The translations under genes were made by a program, and so were the position numbers. This document shows positions 1 through 6,253 of a DNA stretch of 8,491 bases, one piece after another. Location of the stretch: NCBI GenBank assembly GCA_030598425.1, contig JAUVPY010000084.1, positions 1-8,491 of the forward strand, in the 5' to 3' direction. Numbering within the stretch: the first letter of the stretch is position 1; every line of letters begins with the position of its first letter. Source of the DNA: Anaerolineae bacterium (lineage in GTDB: Bacteria; Chloroflexota; Anaerolineae; 4572-78; NAK82). The notes under the pieces were generated by a model that worked only from the letters and a program-made list of their open reading frames with translations, searched no databases and had not been told where the DNA came from.

Positions 1-1535
1 ACGAAGCGCTGCGTCCGTCCATTGACTGTCCCCTCCAGCGTGACCGTCGCCGGCCCGCCGTCGCGATAACGCCCTACCAACACCAGTTGCGTCCCGGCAA
101 ACAGATCGGGCAGCGGATAAGGATAAGTATCCTCCACGCGCACGCCCTTGAAGGTGAGCTCGATGTCGGCCAGGACAGGCGTGCTGACCTTCGCATAAAA
201 GGCACCCACCTGCTCGTCGATGCGCTCGCCGGGACGGACGTAAGCACTGGCTCCTCTCAGCTCCCTGGCCATAGTATCCAGCAGCACCGTGTTCACGTCG
301 TCCCCCACGCCAAAGGTAAAGACACGGATATTAGACCGAGCGGCCTGTTTCACATTGTTAAGGATCAGGTCGGTTTCGACCACCCCCTCGGTGGGCAGTC
401 CGTCGGTGAGGAAGATGACCACCGTCGGTCGGTCGCGATCGGCCAAACCTAATGCCTCAAGCATAGCCCGGTTGATGTCTGTGCCGCCGCCAGCCTTGAT
501 GCCACGTACCCAATCGGCAGCGTCGCGCGCCTGACGGGCGGGCTGCAGGCGGTCAGCGTACCCCCGCACGCCAGTGCTGAACTCGACGACACTAAAGCGG
601 TCTTCCGCATTCAGGTTATCCAACACGAAAAGAAGGGCATCCTTGGCCTGTTCTATCTTCGCCCCTTCCATACTGCCAGAGGTATCGAGTACAAATATCA
701 CGTCTTTGGCAACCACCTGGGCGTCGTCCACTTCCACGTTAGGCGCCACCAGCAGCATGAAGAAGCCGCCCAAGATTTGGGCATCACCCCGCTCCTTGTA
801 GCTGAGCAAATTGACACCCAGATCATCTTCCGACACCGTGTAGTACAGGGCAAAATCCTTGTCCGGGGCCACGTTCCGGTCCTCCCAGCCAACGCGGGCG
901 CGGTACGCCCCATCGCGATCGATGACAACCGGATGGCTGGGCGAGTAGATGGCCTTGATAGGCTCCTTGGAGGTGATATCAACGCTGACTGAGACGTCTT
1001 CCAAAGGACGGGCCGAAAACTGCTCGGTGCTGAGCGGGTAGACGTAGCGGATCAGCCCCCCTTCGGCGGGCAGCACTTCAGTGTATTCGATCTCCACCCG
1101 GCGTTCGTCACCCGAGGGGATGGGGAATATGCTGGCCTGGAACAGATCGCGCCCTACGTACTCCAGCAGGGCCGGGTCGCGACGACGGCGCACGATGTCG
1201 TCGTAGATCTGGCGCGCCTTCTCTCGGGTGAGCACCTCACCCTCCACCCGTTCGCCGTCCACCCACATGACAAACTCGGAGATAGCCGCCGCCTCAGGTA
1301 GGGGGAAGAGATACGTCCCCTCAACCATCCAGTCCGATTCATTGATGAAGACCTGGTCGATGTGGGTCGTGGCTACCTGGTCTTCGATATCGACGGTCAC
1401 TCGGTGATATTTGATGGTCAGGTAGGCGATATCAGGCCGGTCGGGGATGATGACGCCGTCGGCGGCGGCGGGGAGCACACCAGTCAGAAATGTGGCCAAA
1501 ACAGCGCTGGCTACCAGCAGTAGACGGGTTTTCAT
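1..1535 (-). CDS. Secreted VIT domain + von Willebrand factor A domain protein (5' part; runs off left edge)
   Basis: The reading frame opens at ATG 1535-1533 and stays open for 511 codons to the window edge, so the C-terminus is missing. Residues 1-25 form a signal peptide (MKTRLLL start, hydrophobic core, AAA before Asp26), so the protein is exported. Residues about 32-160 match the VIT (inter-alpha-trypsin inhibitor N-terminal) domain, with the Y-L-F-P-L-P strand, the E-K-A-R-x-I-Y-D helix and the F-x-x-x-I-F-P-I-P strand. A VWA domain follows from about residue 278 with an intact metal-ion-dependent adhesion site: D284-T-S-G-S288, T352 in GGGTD, and D378 in FLTDG. Such proteins bind protein ligands through a divalent metal; the ligand here is unknown. 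The start is supported by a GAGGAGG Shine-Dalgarno. It lies 99 bases after the DUF2079 reading frame on the same strand and may be the last gene of that transcription unit. The family call is secure, the biological role is not. Confidence 0.93.
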   Translation of the reverse strand, partial: MKTRLLLVASAVLATFLTGVLPAAADGVIIPDRPDIAYLTIKYHRVTVDIEDQVATTHIDQVFINESDWMVEGTYLFPLPEAAAISEFVMWVDGERVEGEVLTREKARQIYDDIVRRRRDPALLEYVGRDLFQASIFPIPSGDERRVEIEYTEVLPAEGGLIRYVYPLSTEQFSARPLEDVSVSVDITSKEPIKAIYSPSHPVVIDRDGAYRARVGWEDRNVAPDKDFALYYTVSEDDLGVNLLSYKERGDAQILGGFFMLLVAPNVEVDDAQVVAKDVIFVLDTSGSMEGAKIEQAKDALLFVLDNLNAEDRFSVVEFSTGVRGYADRLQPARQARDAADWVRGIKAGGGTDINRAMLEALGLADRDRPTVVIFLTDGLPTEGVVETDLILNNVKQAARSNIRVFTFGVGDDVNTVLLDTMARELRGASAYVRPGERIDEQVGAFYAKVSTPVLADIELTFKGVRVEDTYPYPLPDLFAGTQLVLVGRYRDGGPATVTLEGTVNGRTQRF

Positions 1536-1542
1536 AGTCGGT

Positions 1543-1550
1543 CCCTCCTC
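1543..1550 (-). promoter_or_regulatory. Strong Shine-Dalgarno of the VIT/VWA gene
   Basis: The minus strand reads GAGGAGGG with its 3' end 7 bases before the ATG at 1535. This is the best ribosome binding site in the window. It suits a gene that starts independently after a gap, unlike the overlapping genes upstream, and it fixes the start codon. Confidence 0.8.
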
Positions 1551-1553
1551 TTC

Positions 1554-1581
1554 ATTGGAGACTAGAGATTGGAGATTGGAT
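1554..1581 (+). repeat. Intergenic heptamer array (ATTGGAG type)
   Basis: Four consecutive 7-base units (ATTGGAG, ACTAGAG, ATTGGAG, ATTGGAT) lie in the 99-base gap between the DUF2079 frame and the VIT/VWA gene. They sit right beside the Shine-Dalgarno of the latter. The unit resembles those of the other heptamer arrays in the window but is not identical to them. No promoter was recognised in this gap. Confidence 0.75.
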
Positions 1582-1634
1582 GTCTCTCTGTAACAGAAGA
1601 CGATGGAAACCGGGAAAAGGTTCCCAGGGAGGGA

Positions 1635-2276
1635 CTACTGGTGTTGTCTATTCTTCTGGGGCACTTGCCCCAATACAACTCTGTCGTCAACCGACTGGTT
1701 CTGTTCGTCCAGGACCGGCAAGCGCTGACCGGTATCGGGACGATACATACCCACTACGACCTCCAGCGGGACGTCATCGGGGAGGTTAAGTGGCAAGGGG
1801 ACACGCACCAGGTCGGGGACCACCTCTCCCGCCGCCCAGCGCGAGGTGGGGTAAGCGCCGTTATCCGGGGGAGCGTCGCGCTGGGCCAATATTTGGCCAT
1901 CTGGGCCAATCACGTGCACGAAGACCGTGTAATCTGTCTCCATTTTCTGCTCGGCCTGCCAATAGAGGGTCTGTTCCAGCCTGCACCCCTCACCATCGCC
2001 ACCGGAAGCGGCTTCGCACACAACTGGAGCTATATCGTAGCCCAGTAGCCGAACCTCCCCTCCCAGCGAAACATTCATAGCGTTTTGGGGTCGGGGGGAG
2101 GCGAATTCGCGTTCAACCGGGCCGCCAGTTGGCATCCCGTAGACCTTCTGGAAGCGAGCCAGCTCAAGCAGCGTCCCACCGTCAGGCAGGCGAACAGCAT
2201 AGGGGATGCTTTCCTCGGCGGGTAAAGTCGGGGACAGCCGCGCCCCCGGTTCCCAAGGATCGCGCCCTTGCATCAC
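1635..2276 (-). CDS. C-terminal remnant of the DUF2079 membrane protein (second soluble C-terminal module), separated by an in-frame TAG
   Basis: This frame is the direct, in-frame continuation of the DUF2079 gene. After the TAG at 2340-2342 the same frame stays open for 234 codons to the TAG at 1635-1637. The coordinates begin at the first possible internal start (GTG at 2276, followed by ATG), but no convincing ribosome binding site was seen, so separate translation is doubtful. It holds the end of one C-terminal module and a whole second one: residues with T-D-Y-T-V-F-V-H-V, then A-Y-P-T-S-R-W-A-A-G-E, then V-V-G-M-Y-R-P-D-T-G-Q-R-L, all matching the C-termini of the two GT39 genes upstream. 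It has no membrane segment or signal peptide of its own, so an isolated product would be cytoplasmic and out of place. Most likely a gene fragment caused by a nonsense change or a sequence error. Confidence 0.7.
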   Translation of the reverse strand: MMQGRDPWEPGARLSPTLPAEESIPYAVRLPDGGTLLELARFQKVYGMPTGGPVEREFASPRPQNAMNVSLGGEVRLLGYDIAPVVCEAASGGDGEGCRLEQTLYWQAEQKMETDYTVFVHVIGPDGQILAQRDAPPDNGAYPTSRWAAGEVVPDLVRVPLPLNLPDDVPLEVVVGMYRPDTGQRLPVLDEQNQSVDDRVVLGQVPQKNRQHQ

Positions 2277-2339
2277 GCCTAAAGCCAGCCGGTAGGCGGG
2301 GGTGTCGCGGGTGTACCAGGGCAGCGTATTGAAGGTAAC

Positions 2340-2342
2340 CTA
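2340..2342 (-). other. In-frame TAG interrupting the DUF2079 gene
   Basis: Codon 608 counted from the GTG at 4163 is TAG. Homology to the sister modules continues on both sides: R-W-R-P-G-E-L-V before, and V-T-F-N-T-L-P-W then A-Y-R-L-A-L-G-V after, matching R-W-A-A-G-E-V-V and L-E-V-V-V-G-M-Y of the second module. No base is gained or lost, so a single substitution is enough (for example CAG or TGG to TAG). Confidence 0.85.
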
Positions 2343-4163
2343 CACCAACTCGCCCGGCCGCCAGCGATGGGTGGGATACCAGACGGTCGCTGGCTGATCT
2401 TCAATTGTGGCGCCCAATAGAGTCCCCGACGGGTCGACTAGATAGAGAGCCAGGAAATAATCCTCGTCGAGCGGGCGAGTCGCCTCCAGGTAGAGGGCAA
2501 CCTGGACCTCTTCTTCGCGGTTAAAGACCAGATCCAAGCCTTGCAGCCGCAAGGCGTCGCCGAAATCGGCGACCAGGGGGTAGGTCATAACGTCAGAAGA
2601 AGCGCGCGCGAAGTCGAAGAACTCATCAGGCAAGGGCTGGGGCGCTGCGCCTCGCTTGAGCAGCAGGAAGCCATCCTCGGCCACAACAGGACCGAATTCA
2701 CCACCCTCCAGCAGCTCTGAAGCGATGAAGTGGTGAAAGCCATCTTGGTTGACCAACGACGACACGTCAAACAGCAGGTAATCGGGAGGAGGCAGTCCAT
2801 CAAGCGAACCAGGATCGGTGAGCACAGTAGGGTCTTGATACAACACGCGCCGGCTACTCACGTGTGGGTTGAGATTGCTCTGGGCAAACAGGGCCGCATC
2901 CGGCGGCACCCGGGCGAAGACCTCCTCAGCCCGGCGATGGTGATCGGTACTAGGCCAGGACTGGGAGGGCGCCGCGAAAGGAGAGAAACCCCGCGCATAA
3001 TGGTAAGCCAGCGATGCGACCAACAGCAGGGCGAGGGCAATGATCAGAGTATACCGAGAGGCCATCTCCGACCGGTGTCCGGCCCACTTGCTCAGCCGTC
3101 GAACACCATACACCGTCGCAATCAGGACAAAAGGAGCGATGGGTGCGGCATAATGAAAATCCTCTAACCGCCACGTGAAGGGGTTGTCGCTCAAGAGATT
3201 GATGACCAGAGAGGGTAACGCCGGCAGCCAGGCTAAGGGACCGAAGACCGCCAAAAAGGCCGTGGGCAGTAGCAGCCCGGCCAGGTAGCCAGGCAGGTTC
3301 GCCCCCCGCCACACGTGATCCCACACCATAGCTGGGTGACGCAGCGAAGTGCCGATCATGATCAGCGGCGTATCTCCCAGCCAGGCATAGCGATCCGCCT
3401 GGATATTGCCTCCCGTTGGGCTGAAGCGAGGCTGGATCAGGAATACCGCGATTGCAAACCATGCTACCCCCACCAAGGCCGTCGCCACGCCCCAACGCCA
3501 GCGCCGCCATACAATGATCATAAACAGACCCAGCGCAGCCGCTGTCAGTCCCATATCCTCCTTGGATGCCAGCGCCAGAACAACGAATAAGCCGAACAGC
3601 AAAGGGCGCTTCTTCAACCCAAAATAGAAGGCAAACAGCAAAAAGGTTGGCGCCAGGGTTACGGCGTGAAAATCGTACATCACGGCTGCTTCCAGGGCAG
3701 GAAGCAGAAGGTAAGCCAAGGGAAGAATCAGAAGAAGTGGGGAGTAGGAAGTAGGAAGTAAGGAATCTGCGTCCCTACTTCCTGACAATACATCACGGGC
3801 GAGCAAGTAGAGCGGGAGGGCGCCCAGGCCGACGATGATGGCCTGCACGACCAGCAGCAGCCTGGGGCCGCCGAGCCCGGCCCAATAGAAGGGTACAAAC
3901 AGCAGCAGGATCGGCTCAACGTGCAGCGCCAGCCGGTTACGGACAGGGGCCATGTTGGTGAACGCCAGAAAATCACCGTGAGCCGTGTTCCACAAGGCCT
4001 GGTTAACGTTACCCAGGTCCAGGCCGTTGCTACCCAGCGCCGCGTGCCGCCTCAGCGAGAGCGTAGCAAAAGTCAAAACAAAGGCCAACATCAGCAACCA
4101 AACGATGATCGAAGGGATTCGAGGTTTGAGGTTTGAGATTTGAGATCTGATGGTGCCATTCAC
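2340..4163 (-). CDS. DUF2079 family polytopic membrane protein, truncated by in-frame TAG
   Basis: A 607-codon frame begins at GTG 4163-4161, overlapping the preceding gene's stop as GTGA. The first ~390 residues are strongly hydrophobic with many membrane spans. DUF2079 hallmarks are present: D-L-G-N-V-N-Q-A-L-W-N-T at 49-60, H81-V-E-P, Y-D-F-H-A-V-T-L-A-P at 163-172, K-E-D at 201-203, F-H-Y-A-A-P at 336-341, and after the last span (about 371-390) an outer domain with S-N-L-N-P-H-V-S at 429-436. DUF2079 proteins are GT-C-like in layout; their reaction is not established. A soluble C-terminal module begins near residue 525 and is cut by the TAG after residue 607 (R-W-R-P-G-E-L-V). The frame resumes beyond it, giving an expected full length of 842 codons. 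Residues 5-16 and about 128-144 are encoded by heptamer repeats. Confidence 0.88.
   Translation of the reverse strand: MNGTIRSQISNLKPRIPSIIVWLLMLAFVLTFATLSLRRHAALGSNGLDLGNVNQALWNTAHGDFLAFTNMAPVRNRLALHVEPILLLFVPFYWAGLGGPRLLLVVQAIIVGLGALPLYLLARDVLSGSRDADSLLPTSYSPLLLILPLAYLLLPALEAAVMYDFHAVTLAPTFLLFAFYFGLKKRPLLFGLFVVLALASKEDMGLTAAALGLFMIIVWRRWRWGVATALVGVAWFAIAVFLIQPRFSPTGGNIQADRYAWLGDTPLIMIGTSLRHPAMVWDHVWRGANLPGYLAGLLLPTAFLAVFGPLAWLPALPSLVINLLSDNPFTWRLEDFHYAAPIAPFVLIATVYGVRRLSKWAGHRSEMASRYTLIIALALLLVASLAYHYARGFSPFAAPSQSWPSTDHHRRAEEVFARVPPDAALFAQSNLNPHVSSRRVLYQDPTVLTDPGSLDGLPPPDYLLFDVSSLVNQDGFHHFIASELLEGGEFGPVVAEDGFLLLKRGAAPQPLPDEFFDFARASSDVMTYPLVADFGDALRLQGLDLVFNREEEVQVALYLEATRPLDEDYFLALYLVDPSGTLLGATIEDQPATVWYPTHRWRPGELV
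3732..3782 (+). repeat. Heptamer array (AGGAAGT type) with a 9-base inverted repeat, inside the DUF2079 gene
   Basis: Five 7-base units (AAGAAGT, GGGGAGT, AGGAAGT twice, AAGGAAT) occupy 3732-3766. GGAAGTAGG at 3747-3755 is the inverted repeat of CCTACTTCC at 3774-3782. In translation this becomes the serine/proline/leucine-rich stretch at residues about 128-144, between two membrane spans, where the DUF2079 proteins I know have no such insert. The frame is kept. Confidence 0.75.
4116..4150 (+). repeat. Heptamer array (GRTTTGA type) at the N-terminus of the DUF2079 gene
   Basis: Five exact-period 7-base units (GATTCGA, GGTTTGA twice, GATTTGA, GATCTGA) fill the region just inside the start codon. 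They encode residues 5-16, I-R-S-Q-I-S-N-L-K-P-R-I, just before the first membrane span. A similar unit type occurs in the array at 7167-7238. Confidence 0.85.
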
Positions 4164-6253
4164 GGCAGCGTCACCCCTCCCAGCAACAGTCCTCCACCTT
4201 CGCCTCGCTCATCGCTGGCGGGCTCCAGCACCGCCCAAGTCTGGGGATCGTACATGCCCACTTCCAGGCGATAGGTACCTGGTTGCGCTTCAGGCGGTCG
4301 GGTTAGCGCCTGCTCATCAGTCACCAATTCCCGCGCTTCCCAACGCGAGGTAGGCCAAAAGCCCATCACCGGCGGCGAATCGGCCCTGGCTTGTATATGG
4401 CCCGTGCCGTCAACGGCGCGCACGTATACAAAATAATCAGGCAGATCAGACCGCATAGCCCGCCAATACAGAGTAACGATGGTTCCCTGGCCTGTGCTGT
4501 CCGGCCGGGTCTCATACGCCTCTAGCACTACCGCATCGCCCATTGGTACGCCCACCGGGATAGCGCTGGCCGGGGGCGGCCCGTCGCTGCTGATGGCGGG
4601 ATAGACCCAGGCGTAATCTATTCCATTCAAGCGCACAACGTGTTCGGGCCGCCGCCGCTGGAAATAGGTGATTAAATTGGGGTCCGGGATGTTGCGTTGC
4701 ACCTGATTGATGTAGAAGACTGAATGATCAGCAGCCATAACGTTCTCGGTGGACAAGGGGAGTGTCTGCCCAGCGAAAAAGGGGTCAAACGTCCAATCAT
4801 ACCAAGCAGCAACCCTGGCCTGCTCCACGTCTGGCCGTTGATTGAGAAAACGTGCCGCATCGCCCAATCCTTCGCCCCAACCCACCAGGACGGCCTTTGG
4901 GGCCCATCGCCAGCCGATCAGCAGAGGGTTGTAGTAGCTGAGATAGTATGGCGTATAAGTCAGTGCCACCAATGATAACAAGACAAGAACCAGTAGCAAA
5001 GGCCTTCGGCCCAAAGCTGCCACAGATGCACCGTCATATGTCTCGTCCCTGCGCCACCCAGAGGCCGTGTTAGCTGCCCAGCGCCCAAGGCGGATTAGGC
5101 CAAACGCGGCTAACGGGGCGAAGGCGGCGAAAGCAGGCAACATATAGCGCACGCTCTTTTTGGCAGCGATGGTCATTGCCAATAAATAGAGGAGGGCATA
5201 CGCCCACAAGCCCCACTCAGCCCCCCGCTCACGTGTCGGGCGTAACGAGATAAGACTGAAAGCCAAACCAACCAGCATTAAGGGCGAAAGCTTGAGAAGT
5301 AGGGCCACCGGGTAGAATGCCGGGCCAGGGTCATCTACGAAGCTTCCCATCCAGAACATGCCTAAGTTTCCCTGGCCAGCTTCTTTATCAACCCACAGCT
5401 TGCCGAAGGTTAATCCTAAGGCTGTTCCGGGATCCTGCCACATGGCGGGCCACAATAGGGAGAATACCAGAGCGGCAATGCCCAGCACACCAAGCCATCC
5501 AACGAAGACTCGGCCCAACCACGCCCACTGGGTACTACCTGATCGTCCCCGGGCACGCCCTTCGATCAGCCAATGCAAGAGCGCCAATCCAAGGGTTATC
5601 GGAAACAGCAACAACGAGGTGGATTTGGTCAGAAGCGCCAGTCCGCCAAATATTCCCGCGAGCAAGACCCAACGCTTTTTCCCCTCTCTGAGCCACAGCA
5701 TCCAGGCCATCACGGTTAGCAACATCAGCAGCGCCAGCGGCGCAGCAATATGCATCAGACGCGAGTAACCCAAGACAAAGGGATCAAGTGCCAGCAGGAG
5801 GACACTGAGCAAGGTCGCCAGCCCACCCCACAACGACCTCTTCGAGACGAAAAGGCGGCGGGCCAGCAGGTAATACAGGAGCAGCAGAGCGGTGATCAGG
5901 ACAGCCGTGACAACCCGGCCTGCGCCATAGTAAGGCAGAGGTTGCACATCGGCCCCGGCCAGGAACTCGCCCAACGACAAGCCAGCCGACGGCGACCCCG
6001 CCAAGCCCAGTCTCCATAGCCCAAAAAGGACCAACAGCCCCAGGGCATTTGCCCAAGCTAGCGTCATCCCCGGGTAGCCGATACCTAACGTAAGCGAGAG
6101 GTCGCTGCTGGCCAATCCCTGAAGAGAATCGCGCGCGTGATCGAGAAAGAGGATTTCGTCGGCGGTGATGAAGCGATCGAGCTGAAACAAGCGGGGCAGT
6201 AGCGCCGCCAGTAACACCAAGGCCCACTTACCGTAGGCACGTAAGCGTTTCAT
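4160..6253 (-). CDS. GT39/PMT-like (GT-C fold) integral membrane glycosyltransferase
   Basis: The protein has 697 residues from ATG 6253-6251. An N-terminal span (residues 8-20) is followed by the outer loop carrying the acidic pair D32-E33 (T-A-D-E-I), the catalytic signature of GT-C enzymes, which transfer a sugar from a polyprenyl-phosphate carrier. Other family marks are L-D-P-F-V-L-G-Y-S-R near 156-165, G-L-A-L-L-T-K-S-T at 204-212, K-K-S-V-R-Y-M-L-P-A-F at 365-375, and Y-Y-N-P-L-L-I-G near 440-447 followed by G-W-G-E-G-L. Roughly ten membrane spans end near 435. The outer C-terminal part (about 570-697) is the module shared with the neighbouring genes. The start was chosen over a GTG at 6277 because ATG overlaps the upstream stop as ATGA and has AGGTGA 7 bases ahead. 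Donor and acceptor are unknown. No disruption seen. Confidence 0.9.
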   Translation of the reverse strand: MKRLRAYGKWALVLLAALLPRLFQLDRFITADEILFLDHARDSLQGLASSDLSLTLGIGYPGMTLAWANALGLLVLFGLWRLGLAGSPSAGLSLGEFLAGADVQPLPYYGAGRVVTAVLITALLLLYYLLARRLFVSKRSLWGGLATLLSVLLLALDPFVLGYSRLMHIAAPLALLMLLTVMAWMLWLREGKKRWVLLAGIFGGLALLTKSTSLLLFPITLGLALLHWLIEGRARGRSGSTQWAWLGRVFVGWLGVLGIAALVFSLLWPAMWQDPGTALGLTFGKLWVDKEAGQGNLGMFWMGSFVDDPGPAFYPVALLLKLSPLMLVGLAFSLISLRPTRERGAEWGLWAYALLYLLAMTIAAKKSVRYMLPAFAAFAPLAAFGLIRLGRWAANTASGWRRDETYDGASVAALGRRPLLLVLVLLSLVALTYTPYYLSYYNPLLIGWRWAPKAVLVGWGEGLGDAARFLNQRPDVEQARVAAWYDWTFDPFFAGQTLPLSTENVMAADHSVFYINQVQRNIPDPNLITYFQRRRPEHVVRLNGIDYAWVYPAISSDGPPPASAIPVGVPMGDAVVLEAYETRPDSTGQGTIVTLYWRAMRSDLPDYFVYVRAVDGTGHIQARADSPPVMGFWPTSRWEARELVTDEQALTRPPEAQPGTYRLEVGMYDPQTWAVLEPASDERGEGGGLLLGGVTLP
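4171..4180 (-). promoter_or_regulatory. Shine-Dalgarno for the DUF2079 gene, inside the end of the GT39 gene
   Basis: The minus strand reads GGAGGGGTGA, ending 7 bases before the GTG start at 4163. It lies in codons for the C-terminal G-G-V-T of the upstream protein. It supports GTG as the real start; the ATG at 4159-4157 is in a different frame. Confidence 0.65.

Noticed and set aside
1605..1625. Hairpin (GGAAACC/GGTTCC or GGGAA/TTCCC) after the DUF2079 frame as a terminator
   Set aside because: The stems are short and imperfect and no run of T follows on the minus strand.
1536..1637. In-frame open run from the TAG at 1635-1637 to the VIT/VWA ATG, suggesting a fused readthrough protein
   Set aside because: A stop-free run of 33 codons is common by chance; the downstream gene has its own strong ribosome binding site and signal peptide, so fusion makes no sense.
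1569..2048. Plus-strand 159-residue open frame opposite the DUF2079 C-terminal part
   Set aside because: It lies antisense to sequence with clear homology to the shared module; its own translation shows no family features and no ribosome binding site.
2950..3510. Minus-strand 186-residue frame within the DUF2079 gene
   Set aside because: It is an alternative frame of a well-supported membrane domain; the translation is low in family-like features and rich in out-of-frame Gly/Arg.
4116..4150. Heptamer arrays read as CRISPR repeats or iteron origins
   Set aside because: Units are 7 bases with no spacers, are degenerate, and there are no cas or replication genes nearby.
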